From Bradyrhizobium sp. CCBAU 51627 (GTDB taxonomy: Bacteria; Pseudomonadota; Alphaproteobacteria; Rhizobiales; Xanthobacteraceae), in assembly GCF_028128765.1 (NCBI RefSeq), contig NZ_LBJG01000084.1, positions 41,247-105,246 on the forward strand: a stretch of DNA of 64,000 nt, written 5' to 3'. The notes under the pieces were generated by a model. That model saw only the letters and a program-made list of their open reading frames with translations. It ran no database searches and was not told where the DNA came from. Below, piece after piece: positions 42,321-51,672 of the stretch (its first letter is position 1; the number at the start of each line of letters is the position of its first letter). A program made the translations under genes and the position numbers.

Positions 42321-43699
42321 CGCCGATGCGGGAGAACCTTCATCGTTTCTTTCGGGCAGCGCGCGGCGCCGGCGTCCATGTTTCGCCCGCCGAAAGCATC
42401 GATGCGATGCGCGCGGTGGCACAGGTCGGTCTCACCGACCGCGCCATCCTGCGCGACACGCTGCTCCTGACGCTCGCCAAGTCGCAGGACGAGAAGCTCG
42501 CGCTTGGCGACTGCTTTGATCTGTTCTTCAGCCAACCCGAGCCGCCGCAGGATCAAGCTGAAGCCAATAACGACGCCTCGCAGGACGGGGATCAGCCCCC
42601 CTCTTCTGGCTCGGCCAGCGAAGCGGGCGGCGGCCAGCCGGCGGAAGGACTTGGCCCGCTCGCGCAGATCCTACTTTCGCAGGATCGCAACGCAATCCAA
42701 GCCGCCATCGCCAGCGCTTCCGGTGCAGCCTCACTGTCCGACATCCGCTATTCCACACAGCGCGGCATCTTCTCCAGCCGCATCCTCGACGCCATGGGCC
42801 TTCAGCGTCTGCGCGACGATCTCGACGAAATCACTGCGACCAACCCGGCGCTGGCCGAGCGCCTGCGCGCCGCACTCGATGCCCTGCGCGAAGCGGTGCG
42901 CGACACCGTCTCGCAGGGGCTTGCGCTTTATGCCCGCGAGGAGGCAGAAAATCTCCGCAACGAGATCCTGCGGAATGCGCCGCTGGCCCGCATCGAGCGC
43001 CGCCAGGTCGCGGAGATGCGGGCTCTCATCCGGCAGATCGCGCGCCGCCTGCGCGAACGTTACTCCAAGCCGCGCAAGCGCCAGCGCCGCGGCCATCTCG
43101 ACGTCCGCCGAACGCTGCGCCGCAACGCCGCCTGGGGCGGCGTCCCCTTCCTGACCGCGTGGAAGCGCAAGCACCGCGACCGGCCGAAGATCGTGGCGCT
43201 GTGCGACATCTCCGGCTCGGTTGCGCAGGTCTCGGACTTCTTCCTGCTCCTCATCCACTCGCTGCATGAGGTGGTGGACGACGTCCGCTCCTTCGCATTC
43301 TCCTCGCATCTGATCGAGGTCAGCGAGATCCTGGAGAAGAAGCCGCCCGAAGAGGCGATGGCCGAGATCATGTCCACGGTCGGATTCGGCTCCTCCGACT
43401 ACGGTTCTTCGCTGGTCGATTTCGAAAGGGACTTCATGAGCACCCTGACGCCACAGACCACGGTGATCGTGCTCGGCGATGCCCGCAGCAACAATCTCGA
43501 CCCGCGCGCCGACATCCTCCGCCGAATCTCCGAACGCTCGAAGCGGCTGGTCTGGCTCAATCCCGAAGGACGGCTGGCCTGGGGCTTTGGCGATTCCGAG
43601 ATGCCGCGCTACGCGACCTTCTGCAGCGTAGTGCGGCAATGCGCCACCGCGCAGCAACTCGAGCGCGCGGTCTCGGATATCGTTGCGACTTACCAGTAA
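42317..43699 (+). CDS. vWA domain protein (CoxE-like)
   Basis: About 460 residues, starting at a TTG overlapping the ATPase stop (42317) or, more likely, the ATG at 42326. The N-terminus is helical; a Gln/Ser/Gly-rich linker follows (about 75-110). The C-terminal von Willebrand A domain has the MIDAS motif DISGSVAQVSDFF, FAFSSHLIEVSEILEK and an acidic third ligand region (IVLGDARSNN). Length and layout match CoxE-type partners of MoxR ATPases. It should act as metal-dependent adaptor for the ATPase. Confidence 0.85.
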   Translation: MTPMRENLHRFFRAARGAGVHVSPAESIDAMRAVAQVGLTDRAILRDTLLLTLAKSQDEKLALGDCFDLFFSQPEPPQDQAEANNDASQDGDQPPSSGSASEAGGGQPAEGLGPLAQILLSQDRNAIQAAIASASGAASLSDIRYSTQRGIFSSRILDAMGLQRLRDDLDEITATNPALAERLRAALDALREAVRDTVSQGLALYAREEAENLRNEILRNAPLARIERRQVAEMRALIRQIARRLRERYSKPRKRQRRGHLDVRRTLRRNAAWGGVPFLTAWKRKHRDRPKIVALCDISGSVAQVSDFFLLLIHSLHEVVDDVRSFAFSSHLIEVSEILEKKPPEEAMAEIMSTVGFGSSDYGSSLVDFERDFMSTLTPQTTVIVLGDARSNNLDPRADILRRISERSKRLVWLNPEGRLAWGFGDSEMPRYATFCSVVRQCATAQQLERAVSDIVATYQ

Positions 43700-43721
43700 G
43701 GCTCGGGGCTCGCAGGGAACG

Positions 43722-43904
43722 TCAGCTTCGCACAAGCTCCGCGTGAGCGACATTGCACTCCCGAAAGTGATACGCAATTTCGTCGAGAGCGCGCTGTTCC
43801 CATTCCTGCGCCTGCGTGAGCCAGAAAACCCAGCGCTCAAAATCGCGCTCGGCGCGCTCACGGCAAAGGAATTCCTGACTGCGAATTTCCACCAGCCTGT
43901 TCAT
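43722..43904 (-). CDS. Small hypothetical protein (60 aa)
   Basis: 60 residues, ATG at 43904 with AAGGAG 12 nt upstream. A charged, aromatic helix: LVEIRSQEFLCRERAERDFE, RWVFWLTQAQEWEQRALDEI, AYHFRECNVAHAELV. The two cysteines are widely spaced. Convergent with the vWA gene. I do not recognise it, but a similar short W-rich pattern occurs in other small Rhizobiales proteins. Confidence 0.5.
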   Translation of the reverse strand: MNRLVEIRSQEFLCRERAERDFERWVFWLTQAQEWEQRALDEIAYHFRECNVAHAELVRS

Positions 43905-44260
43905 GCACTCACACTCCTTGTCTTGGTCTTGTCGTGTGAAGCCATTCCCCGCAAGTCAGCGTAGCAGAATCATGAAGGCACGTCTCATTCCTTCTCTGCA
44001 TATCGCGGCGGAGAATGGGACAGCAGCGCTTCCCGTGCACTGCATTCGTCGCAACGCAACATCAAATATGGATCATCAATTAGTGATCCGTGATCGGGAC
44101 GATCTCGCGTCCGATCGAACTATTGTGGCGCAACGGACTGAGGCAATTCGTGAAGAGTGGTTCTAAACAGCTCACCGAATTACCGACTCATTGTCGTCGC
44201 ATGGTCTTCATGCAGCGCCGCTAACAGGGGCGCGCGAACAGGGCTATCGCTTGAGGCAAG
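43905..44260. other. Intergenic region, no supported gene
   Basis: 356 bp, AT-richer than its surroundings near 43990-44170. A plus-strand frame from an ATG at 43972 to 44166 (64 codons) has no ribosome-binding site, so I do not call it. Confidence 0.3.
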
Positions 44261-44482
44261 ATGAGCAACGACGTCGATTTCGATCTTTCGCCTGATCAAT
44301 GGGTGGCGCTGCGTGCGCTTCGTAATCCAGTGTCGAACGGTGGCCTCTCGAAGGCCTACCTGCTTGAAGATCTCGTCAAGCTCGGGCTCGTTGTTATTCA
44401 CGACGGCACGCCGGCGATGACTGCGACCGGCCGCAAGGTGCTGGTGCGCGGATCGTGCCGGCTCCTCGACGTCGCGGCATGA
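44261..44482 (+). CDS. Small winged-helix-like protein (73 aa)
   Basis: 73 residues, ATG at 44261 with GAGGCAAG upstream. The pattern FDLSPDQWVALRALRNPVSN, GGLSKAYLLEDLVKLGLVVI, MTATGRKVLVRGS reads as a compact winged-helix DNA-binding domain: helices, then a beta-hairpin with T-x-x-G-R. Probably a small regulator; target unknown. The minus-strand gene at 44588 is convergent. Confidence 0.6.
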   Translation: MSNDVDFDLSPDQWVALRALRNPVSNGGLSKAYLLEDLVKLGLVVIHDGTPAMTATGRKVLVRGSCRLLDVAA

Positions 44483-44587
44483 GATCTGCTGTGCGGAGAG
44501 CGGAAGGCGACGTCGACCGCACCGAGACGGCGTGGGTCTTGTAGGCGGCGAGCTGGCTGGACATGACCGCGGGATAGCACCCACGGA

Positions 44588-45943
44588 TCAGTCGTTCCAC
44601 TCCAAGAGCGGCGCCCCGTATGCCCTCCTCCAGACCGACAGGAAGCGCGGAAACCAGGAATGGGCCACCGCGCCCTGATAAGCCCAGGTGCGATATTTCA
44701 GCCCCTGCTCGGAAATCAATTCCTGATAGCCACCGTGGACCTCGGTCGCGGTGCGGATGTCCTTCAAGATCGCTTGCGCGCACGGCCGATAGGTTTCGCG
44801 CCCGGCGAACTCGTCGAAGTCCAGCATTCGATCGGCGAACTCGACGTTGAACGTCGGCCACGACGATCGCCCCTGATAGGCCGGCGCCGCAATCTTGTGG
44901 ATCATCTTGTTGCGCGGATTGTCCGCCGACACCAGGAAGTGGAACGTGCTGGGAATGCGGAAGCGTGGCTCGGCGATGATCAGATCCGCCGTGGCCGCAA
45001 ACAATGCGCGCTCGCTCGCATCGTTCATATTCCAGAAGCCGCGATGCACGCTGACGAAATCCAGCGCGACCGAGGACGCCGGCGTGCCTGCCGAGCCATC
45101 CAGCGAATGCCTGATATAACCGTCCCTGCCGAACAGGCGGAGCAGGTCCTGCTTGTATTGCGCGAGGTCGCGCCCGAGCAGCCGCTTCAGCTCGCTCTCC
45201 TCGATCACGCCGTGTTGCACGCCCCAGACGAAAGTCGTGTACACGCAGGCATTCGTGACGAAACGCCGACGTTCGGCGCGGGTGTCGGTTGCCGCAGAGC
45301 GAGGCCGGCTGGCGTCGCAGAGCAAATATCTGCTGCCCTGAGCGTCGAACGGCTCCAGCTCGCTCGCAAGCCTCAGGATTGCGCGCTTCAGGTCGCCACC
45401 ATATTCGGTCAGCAACAGGCGACCGGCATGCGCGCATTGCGCCATCGCCAGATAGGACGACGTCCGGTCCTCGGCGGAGAGCATCTGCTGGAGCCCGGCC
45501 AGAATGCCGAGCAGCGTATCCGAGGGCCGCGAGAAATAGTTCACCCCGAGATACCGGCCGCGCCCTGCCGGAACGATGGTGGTCGTGACGACCTCGGCGC
45601 GAACGGCCTCCAACAACAGGCGCACGCTTCTTTCGAGAAGGCGCGCCCGCCGCACCGCGTCCTGCGCATCCATGATAGTCTCGGGATCGAGAACATCAGG
45701 ATAGAACCAGGCGAAGTCGCGCGGATAGTAGGCGGAGGCGTGCGGCGCGCCTGTGACGAGGAACGCCTCTGAGAGCGCAAACGCGCTCTCCATCGCGTAC
45801 CGATAAAGGTCCTCGATGAGCGCCGAACGATGTTGCGGCCGCCTCAGGCACCGATCACCGAGAAAATTGACCGCTTGAAGTGCGTTGGCGAGGAGGGTGG
45901 CGGCCACGCCCTGGTAGAACCGATTTCCACGATGTGACGGCAA
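44588..45943 (-). CDS. Putative (alpha/alpha)6-barrel glycosidase-like protein
   Basis: 451 residues, soluble, no signal peptide. The pattern of aromatic-rich helices with SAYYPRDFAWFYPDVLDPE, YLGVNYFSRPSDTLLGILAG, GFWNMNDASERALFAATADL and EQGLKYRTWAYQGAVAHSWF resembles six-hairpin glycoside hydrolases (GH15/GH63-like), where acidic residues sit at helix ends. I could not name a family, so the fold call is an inference from pattern. It is divergent from the first BMP transporter operon and separated from it by an AT-rich gap. Confidence 0.45.
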   Translation of the reverse strand: MPSHRGNRFYQGVAATLLANALQAVNFLGDRCLRRPQHRSALIEDLYRYAMESAFALSEAFLVTGAPHASAYYPRDFAWFYPDVLDPETIMDAQDAVRRARLLERSVRLLLEAVRAEVVTTTIVPAGRGRYLGVNYFSRPSDTLLGILAGLQQMLSAEDRTSSYLAMAQCAHAGRLLLTEYGGDLKRAILRLASELEPFDAQGSRYLLCDASRPRSAATDTRAERRRFVTNACVYTTFVWGVQHGVIEESELKRLLGRDLAQYKQDLLRLFGRDGYIRHSLDGSAGTPASSVALDFVSVHRGFWNMNDASERALFAATADLIIAEPRFRIPSTFHFLVSADNPRNKMIHKIAAPAYQGRSSWPTFNVEFADRMLDFDEFAGRETYRPCAQAILKDIRTATEVHGGYQELISEQGLKYRTWAYQGAVAHSWFPRFLSVWRRAYGAPLLEWND

Positions 45944-46195
45944 GGAAAAATCGCTGGCTCGTATGGGCGGGTGTCTCGTGATCCCGGGAAGGAAGGGTCA
46001 GCGCGCCAAATGTGATTGATTCGTATCTCATCCAAATGACGCAACGCCTCCGGGGCAAGCCTGCCCAACTCCATTGCATACAATGATGATATTACGCACA
46101 ATATTTAATCATTGAGATTTCTTGACCAAGATTCGATCTCTAAAATAAGCCATGCATATCAGACGCTCAGGTAAATATGCCCTCTCCCTAACCTC
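45944..46195. other. AT-rich divergent intergenic region
   Basis: About 250 bp; 46080-46190 is markedly AT-rich for this genome. It should hold the promoter of the minus-strand gene and activator sites for the sigma-54 promoter just downstream. I see no clear NtrC-type palindrome. Confidence 0.4.
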
Positions 46196-46210
46196 TGGCA
46201 CGAAGCTTGC
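46196..46210 (+). promoter_or_regulatory. Sigma-54 (RpoN) promoter of the first BMP operon
   Basis: TGGCACGAAGCTTGC matches the -24/-12 consensus (TGGCAC-N5-TTGC) with the GG and GC doublets exactly 10 bp apart. It lies 77 bp upstream of the first gene's ATG on the same strand, leaving a leader of about 65 nt. Sigma-54 promoters need an enhancer-binding protein such as NtrC, consistent with a nitrogen-scavenging operon. Confidence 0.75.
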
Positions 46211-46287
46211 GACATCCTATCCTGGGCTTCGTCAGACCGGCGTAGCCGCGAGGTAAAGGCGGTCCATTCCGCCAAGGGGAGCAAGCA

Positions 46288-47400
46288 ATGGATTTAGGCA
46301 GGATTTCACGACGTCACTTGTTGCAGGGCGGTGCTGCCCTCACCCTCGGCGCAGCGGCCGGCGTCCGTCCGACCTTTGCGGCTGAGACGACGATCGGCTT
46401 CATCTATGTCGGCTCACGTGACGACTACGGTTACAATCAAGCGCACGCCCAAGGCGCGGCGGCGCTGAAGAAGATTCCCGGCCTCAAGGTCGTCGAGGAA
46501 GAGAAAGTACCGGAGACCGATGCGGTCGAGAAGACGATCGAGTCCATGATCAACCTGGACGGCGCTACCCTGCTCTTCCCGACCTCGTTCGGCTACTACA
46601 ATCCGCACATGATCAAGATGGCCACCAAGTACCCGAAGCTGCGCTTCGAGCACTGCGGCGGCCTCTGGACTGACAAGGACCCGAAGAACGCCGGCAGCTA
46701 TTTTGGTTATATCGACGAAGCCCAGTACATCTCCGGCATCATCGCCGGCTACACTTCCAAGAGCGGCAAACTCGGCTTCGTCGCGGCCAAGCCGATCCCG
46801 CAGGTGCTGCGCAACATCAACGCCTTCGCGCTCGGCGCCAAGCTCGCCAATCCCAAAGCCACCACCCAGGTCATCTTCACCGGCGACTGGTCGATGCCAG
46901 TCAAGGAAGCCGAAGCCACCAACAGCCTGATCGACCAGGGCGTGGACGTGCTCACCTGCCATGTCGACGGCCCGAAGACGATGGTCGAGAATGCCGCACG
47001 CCGCGGCGCCTTCGTCTGCGGCTATCATACCAACCAGTCGCCGCTCGCGCCGAAAGCATATCTCACCGGCGCCGAGTGGAACTGGGAGGCGCTCTATCCG
47101 AAGTTCGTGAAGATGATCGCCGCCGGAGAGAGTATCCCGAACTTCTATCGCGGCGGCCTCAAGGAAGAGATCGTGAAGACGTCGCCCTATGGCGAAGCCG
47201 TCTCCGCCGAGGCGCGCAAGCATGCCGACGACATCAAGGCAAAATTCCTGTCGGCCGAGGGCTACACCATCTTCAAGGGCGGGCTGGTCGACAATAAGGG
47301 CAAGACCGTGATCGCGGCCGGCACCGACCGCGGTCAGAAGGATCCCGAACTCGAGAAGATGGACTATCTCGTCGAGGGCGTGATCGGAGCGACTTCGTGA
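46288..47400 (+). CDS. BMP-family ABC transporter substrate-binding protein, Tat-exported
   Basis: 370 residues. The N-terminus has a twin-arginine signal (ISRRHLLQGGAALTLGAAAG). The mature part matches the basic membrane protein/Med family that binds nucleosides and purines: IGFIYVGSRDDYGYNQAHAQ, LLFPTSFGYYNPHMIKMATK, LRFEHCGGLWTDKDPKNAGS, GYIDEAQYISGIIAGYTSKS, QGVDVLTCHVDGPKTMVENA. It delivers ligand to the two permeases that follow. The stop overlaps the permease GTG (GTGA). It is first in the operon, behind the sigma-54 promoter. Confidence 0.88.
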   Translation: MDLGRISRRHLLQGGAALTLGAAAGVRPTFAAETTIGFIYVGSRDDYGYNQAHAQGAAALKKIPGLKVVEEEKVPETDAVEKTIESMINLDGATLLFPTSFGYYNPHMIKMATKYPKLRFEHCGGLWTDKDPKNAGSYFGYIDEAQYISGIIAGYTSKSGKLGFVAAKPIPQVLRNINAFALGAKLANPKATTQVIFTGDWSMPVKEAEATNSLIDQGVDVLTCHVDGPKTMVENAARRGAFVCGYHTNQSPLAPKAYLTGAEWNWEALYPKFVKMIAAGESIPNFYRGGLKEEIVKTSPYGEAVSAEARKHADDIKAKFLSAEGYTIFKGGLVDNKGKTVIAAGTDRGQKDPELEKMDYLVEGVIGATS

Positions 47401-48509
47401 CGACGGAAGCTGCGGATTCTGCCGAGGCGGTCGGGATAATTGCCCCGGCCGCCGATCCCGGCTTTCTCCAGCGTCACGGCGGCACGATCGAATATGTCCT
47501 GATCCCGGGCGCCGCACTCGTCGCTGCGCTCGCGGTGTTCGGAATCTTCGTCATGCTGTCCGGCAAGGACCCGCTCGACCTCTATTTCTACATGTACTAC
47601 GGCGCGTTCGGCACTTGGTTCTCCTGGCAAAACACGCTGACGCGTGCAGCGCCTCTCATCCTCACCGCGCTTTGCACGGCGCTACCGGCGCAACTCGGCA
47701 TGGTCATCATCGGCGGCGAAGGCGCGCTGCTGATCGGCGCGCTGACGGCGACAAGCGCCGCGCTCGCACTCCAGGGCCTGCCGCCGCTGGTGATCCAGAT
47801 TGCGATGGTCTGCGCCGGCGTGATTGGCGGCGGCTTGTGGATCATGCTGGCAGGCGCGCTGCGACAGTATCGCGGCGTAAACGAGACGATCTCGAGCCTC
47901 TTGCTCGTCTACATCGCACTCGCGATCCTCAATCATCTCGTGGAAGGCGCGATGCGCGATCCCGCGAGCCTGAACAAGCCGTCGACCCGCGAGATCGGCG
48001 CCGCCAACATGATCGGCACGATCCCCGGCACCGACGTGCATTGGGGGCTTGTCTTCGGCGTGATCGCGGCGATCGCCGCCTACATCCTGATCTATCACAC
48101 CGTGTTCGGCTTCGCCGCGCGGATTGCAGGCGGCAATATCCGGGCTGCCAAGATTGTCGGTCTAGGCGTCAGCAAGCTGATCCTGACCATCTGCTTCCTC
48201 GCCGGAGGTGCCGCAGGCCTTGCCGGCATGGTCGAGGTCGCAGCGGTGCAGGGCCGCACCAACGCCAACCTCGCTGCCGGCTACGGTTTCACTGGCATCC
48301 TTGTCGCCTTCCTCGCGCGGCAAAATCCGCTTGCGATCATTCCCGTAGCGATCCTGCTCGGCGGCATTAGCGCCAGCGGCGGCCTGTTGCAGCGTCGCCT
48401 GGGACTGCCCGATGCATCCGTGCTGGTACTGCAGGGCATCATCTTCGTCTTCGTGCTCGCCAGCGATGCGCTCTACGGCCGAATCGGTTTCCTGAAAGGC
48501 AAGTCGTGA
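47397..48509 (+). CDS. BMP-type ABC transporter permease 1
   Basis: 370 residues from a GTG at 47397 overlapping the previous stop. About nine hydrophobic segments; the family segments MVIIGGEGALLIGALTATSA, YRGVNETISSLLLVYIALAI, AGGAAGLAGMVEVAAVQGRT and GYGFTGILVAFLARQNPLAI are clear. It pairs with the next gene product as the inner-membrane channel. Its stop overlaps the next start. Confidence 0.9.
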   Translation: MTTEAADSAEAVGIIAPAADPGFLQRHGGTIEYVLIPGAALVAALAVFGIFVMLSGKDPLDLYFYMYYGAFGTWFSWQNTLTRAAPLILTALCTALPAQLGMVIIGGEGALLIGALTATSAALALQGLPPLVIQIAMVCAGVIGGGLWIMLAGALRQYRGVNETISSLLLVYIALAILNHLVEGAMRDPASLNKPSTREIGAANMIGTIPGTDVHWGLVFGVIAAIAAYILIYHTVFGFAARIAGGNIRAAKIVGLGVSKLILTICFLAGGAAGLAGMVEVAAVQGRTNANLAAGYGFTGILVAFLARQNPLAIIPVAILLGGISASGGLLQRRLGLPDASVLVLQGIIFVFVLASDALYGRIGFLKGKS

Positions 48510-49435
48510 TGGCAGACGGATCGATCGGCCTCTGGACGGTGCCGCTCGCCGTACTCGGCGGCGCCATTCGCGTCTCCACGCCCTTCCTGTTCGTCAGCCT
48601 GGGCGAATGCATCACCGAGCGTTCGGGCCGGATCAATCTCGGCCTCGAGGGTACGCTGGTGATGGGCGCGATGAGCGCTTATGGTATCTCCTACCTGACG
48701 GGATCACCCTGGCTCGGCGTGCTCGCCGCGGGCATCACCGGTGCGCTGCTGGGCGCGCTGCATGCCGGCATCTGCTCGCTGCCCCGCGTCAACGACGTCG
48801 CGGTCGGCATCGCGCTGATGCTGTTCGGCACCGGCCTCGCCTTCTATCTCGGCAAGCCACTGATCGAGCCGACCGCACCGCGCCTGCCCGCGATCGATTT
48901 CGGCTGGTGGAGCGACATCCCGCAGGTGCGCGCCGCGCTGCGGGTCAACGTCCTGTTCCTGATCGGCGTCGCACTTGCGCCAATTCTTTACTGGGCCTTC
49001 CGCACCACACGCTGGGGCCTCCTCATCCGCACCGCCGGTGAGAGCTCTGACGCAGCGCGCGCGATGGGCCACTCCGTGCTGCTGATCCGCCTGCGCGCCA
49101 CAATGGTCGGCGGCTTCCTCGCCGGCATCGGCGGCTCCTTCTTGTCGCTGTTCTACCCCGGCAGCTGGAACGAAGGCCTCTCCTCAGGCCAAGGCATCAC
49201 CGCGGTCGCGCTCGTCATCTTCGCACGCTGGGATCCCCTGCTCTGCCTATGGACCTCGCTGGCCTTTGGCGGCGCGGCGGCGCTTGGACCGGCGCTGCAA
49301 TCGGTTGGCGTCACCTCCGGCTACCATCTCTTCAACGCGGCGCCCTACATCCTCACCCTGGCAATCATGATCATCACCTGCTCGCCCAAACGCACCCTGA
49401 CCGGAGCCCCGGCCGAATTGTCGATCACCCGCTAG
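48509..49435 (+). CDS. BMP-type ABC transporter permease 2
   Basis: 308 residues from the ATG at 48509 (GTG 48506 also in frame; TGATG or GTGA overlap with permease 1). Hydrophobic throughout, with the conserved ECITERSGRINLGLEGTLVM, VNDVAVGIALMLFGTGLAFY, TRWGLLIRTAGESSDAARAM and GGFLAGIGGSFLSLFYPGSW. Forms the transport channel with permease 1. An 11-bp gap separates it from the amidase gene. Confidence 0.9.
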   Translation: MADGSIGLWTVPLAVLGGAIRVSTPFLFVSLGECITERSGRINLGLEGTLVMGAMSAYGISYLTGSPWLGVLAAGITGALLGALHAGICSLPRVNDVAVGIALMLFGTGLAFYLGKPLIEPTAPRLPAIDFGWWSDIPQVRAALRVNVLFLIGVALAPILYWAFRTTRWGLLIRTAGESSDAARAMGHSVLLIRLRATMVGGFLAGIGGSFLSLFYPGSWNEGLSSGQGITAVALVIFARWDPLLCLWTSLAFGGAAALGPALQSVGVTSGYHLFNAAPYILTLAIMIITCSPKRTLTGAPAELSITR

Positions 49436-49446
49436 AGAGCACAACC

Positions 49447-50130
49447 ATGCCCGAGCGCTACATCAAGTCCGAGCCATACGCCTGGCCCTACAACGGCGAT
49501 CTCCGGCCTGAGAACACCGCACTCATCATCATAGACATGCAGACCGATTTCTGCGGCGTCGGCGGCTATGTCGACAAGATGGGCTATGATCTCTCGCTGA
49601 CGCGAGCTCCGATCGAGCCGATCAAGAACGTGCTCGCTGTCATGCGCAAGCAGGGTTTCCACATCATCCACACTCGCGAGGGTCACCGCCCGGATCTCTC
49701 CGACCTTCCCGCCAACAAGCGCTGGCGCTCGCGCCAGATCGGCGCCGGCATCGGCGATCCCGGTCCGTGCGGCCGGATCCTCGTGCGCGGCGAGCCCGGC
49801 TGGGACATCATCGAGGAACTGGCGCCGCTGCCGGGCGAGCCGATTATCGACAAGCCCGGCAAGGGCTCGTTCTGTGCCACCGACCTGGAATTGATCCTGC
49901 GCGTGCGCGGCATAGAGAACATCGTTCTCACAGGCATCACCACCGACGTCTGCGTCCACACCACGATGCGCGAGGCCAACGACCGCGGCTTCGAATGCGT
50001 GCTGCTGCATGACTGCTGCGGCGCGACCGACAAGAGCAATCACGACCACGCGCTGAAGATGATCAAGATGCAGGGGGGCGTATTCGGCGCGGTCTCGACC
50101 TCGGACGCCTTCATCGGGGCGATTTCGTGA
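49447..50130 (+). CDS. Isochorismatase-family amidohydrolase, biuret hydrolase-like
   Basis: 227 residues from the ATG at 49447. The catalytic triad of the cysteine-hydrolase family is present: D in LIIIDMQTDFCG, K in IIDKPGKGSFCATDLE, and C in GITTDVCVHTT. The sequence around GGYVDKMGYDLSLTRAPIEP, REGHRPDLSDLPANKRWRSR and IGAGIGDPGPCGRILVRGEP is close to what I recall of rhizobial biuret hydrolase BiuH, which releases ammonia from biuret to give allophanate. A ureidoacrylate- or other N-carbamoyl-directed activity remains possible. It sits inside a sigma-54-driven transporter operon and overlaps the ATPase gene. Confidence 0.8.
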   Translation: MPERYIKSEPYAWPYNGDLRPENTALIIIDMQTDFCGVGGYVDKMGYDLSLTRAPIEPIKNVLAVMRKQGFHIIHTREGHRPDLSDLPANKRWRSRQIGAGIGDPGPCGRILVRGEPGWDIIEELAPLPGEPIIDKPGKGSFCATDLELILRVRGIENIVLTGITTDVCVHTTMREANDRGFECVLLHDCCGATDKSNHDHALKMIKMQGGVFGAVSTSDAFIGAIS

Positions 50131-51659
50131 TCATCGGCGAGCCGCCTCCGCCGTCGGGTGCGTTCGGCGTCGACGCCATCGCCATGACCATGCGCTTCGG
50201 CGATTTCCTCGCGCTTGACAATGTCGAACTGAAGGTGCGGCCGGGCTCGTTTCACGCGCTCCTCGGCGAGAACGGGGCCGGAAAGTCTACTCTCGTCAAA
50301 TGCATCATGGGCTACTATCACGCCACCGAAGGCGACATCCTCATCGGCGGCCGCGAGCAGGCGATCGCCAACCCGAAGGATGCCCATGCCCTCGGCCTCG
50401 GCATGGTCTACCAGCACTTTACGCTGGTGCCGGCCATGACGGTGGCCGAAAACCTGGTGCTGGCGCGCGACGACGTGCCGGCCGTGGTGAACTGGCCGAT
50501 GGAGATGAAGGAGCTTGAGGCGTTCCTGGCGCGGATGCCCTTCAAGGTGCCGCTTTCCGCCAAGGTCTCGGATATCTCCGCCGGTGAACGGCAGAAGTGC
50601 GAGATCCTCAAGCAGCTCTATTTGGAGCGCCGCTTCCTGATCCTGGATGAACCGACCTCGGTGCTGACGCCGGCCGAAGCCGACGAGGTGCTGGGCATGC
50701 TCCGTGACATGGTCGTCAAGGGCGAGCTGACGATTTTGATGATCACGCACAAGTTCCGCGAGGTCATGGCCTTCGCCGACGAGGTCACCATCCTGCGCCG
50801 CGGCAAGCTCGCCGGCGCCGGCAAGGTTTCCGAGCTGACGCCGGCTGCGATGGCGCGCACCATGATCGGCGCCGAGCAGCTGACGGCCCAGCCGGCGCGC
50901 ACCGGCGAAGCCGGCAAGGCCAGGTTGGAACTGGCAAAGCTCCGCGCGCTCGACGATGCCGGCGCTATCGCGGTGCATGACGTCTCCCTCACCGTACGTG
51001 CCGGCGAGATCGTCGGCGTTGCCGGTGTCTCCGGTAACGGCCAGCGCCAGCTTGTCGAGGTCCTGGCCGGCCAGCGCGAGGCCGAAGGCGGCGAGATCCG
51101 TGTCGCGGGCGATCCCTATCACGCCAGCCGCGAGGAAATGCGGCGCCACAAGATGTCGCTGCTGCCAGAGGAGCCGCTGAAGAACGCCTGCGTCGGCGGC
51201 ATGAGCGTCGCCGACAACATCGCCTTCCGCGAGTTCGATCGTGCGCCCTTTGCCAGTGGTGGCTGGTGGCTCAACCGCGGCGCTTTCCGCGATGCCGCGA
51301 GGATGAAGATCGACCAGTACAAGATCAAGACCCGCATGCCCGAGACGCCGATCTCGGCGCTGTCGGGTGGCAATGTCCAGCGCGCGGTGCTTGCCCGCGA
51401 GCTTGCGGGCGATGTCGAAGTATTGATCGCGGCCAATCCCTGCTTCGGCCTCGACTTCGCGGCCGTGGCGCAGATTCACGCCGAGATCATGGCCGCGCGC
51501 AACCGCGGCGCCGCGGTTCTGCTCGTCAGCGAAGACCTCGACGAATTGCTCGAACTGTCGGACAGGCTGGTGGTGATGTTCCACGGCGAATTCGTGTATG
51601 AAGCACGAACCAGCGAAGCCGATCTCACCGAGGTCGGCCGGCACATGGCGGGACACTGA
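50127..51659 (+). CDS. BMP-type ABC transporter ATPase (two nucleotide-binding domains)
   Basis: 510 residues from a GTG at 50127 overlapping the amidase stop. The first domain is complete: ALLGENGAGKSTLVKCIMGY, DISAGERQKCEILKQLYLER, FLILDEPTSVLTPAEADEVL. In the second, the P-loop is degenerate (GVAGVSGNGQRQLVEVLAGQ), the signature is SALSGGNVQRAVLARELAGD, and the Walker B region reads IAANPCFGLDFAAV, as usual for sugar/nucleoside-type double ATPases. It drives uptake through the two permeases. Confidence 0.92.
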   Translation: MIIGEPPPPSGAFGVDAIAMTMRFGDFLALDNVELKVRPGSFHALLGENGAGKSTLVKCIMGYYHATEGDILIGGREQAIANPKDAHALGLGMVYQHFTLVPAMTVAENLVLARDDVPAVVNWPMEMKELEAFLARMPFKVPLSAKVSDISAGERQKCEILKQLYLERRFLILDEPTSVLTPAEADEVLGMLRDMVVKGELTILMITHKFREVMAFADEVTILRRGKLAGAGKVSELTPAAMARTMIGAEQLTAQPARTGEAGKARLELAKLRALDDAGAIAVHDVSLTVRAGEIVGVAGVSGNGQRQLVEVLAGQREAEGGEIRVAGDPYHASREEMRRHKMSLLPEEPLKNACVGGMSVADNIAFREFDRAPFASGGWWLNRGAFRDAARMKIDQYKIKTRMPETPISALSGGNVQRAVLARELAGDVEVLIAANPCFGLDFAAVAQIHAEIMAARNRGAAVLLVSEDLDELLELSDRLVVMFHGEFVYEARTSEADLTEVGRHMAGH

Positions 51660-51672
51660 CCAGGGAACAGGG

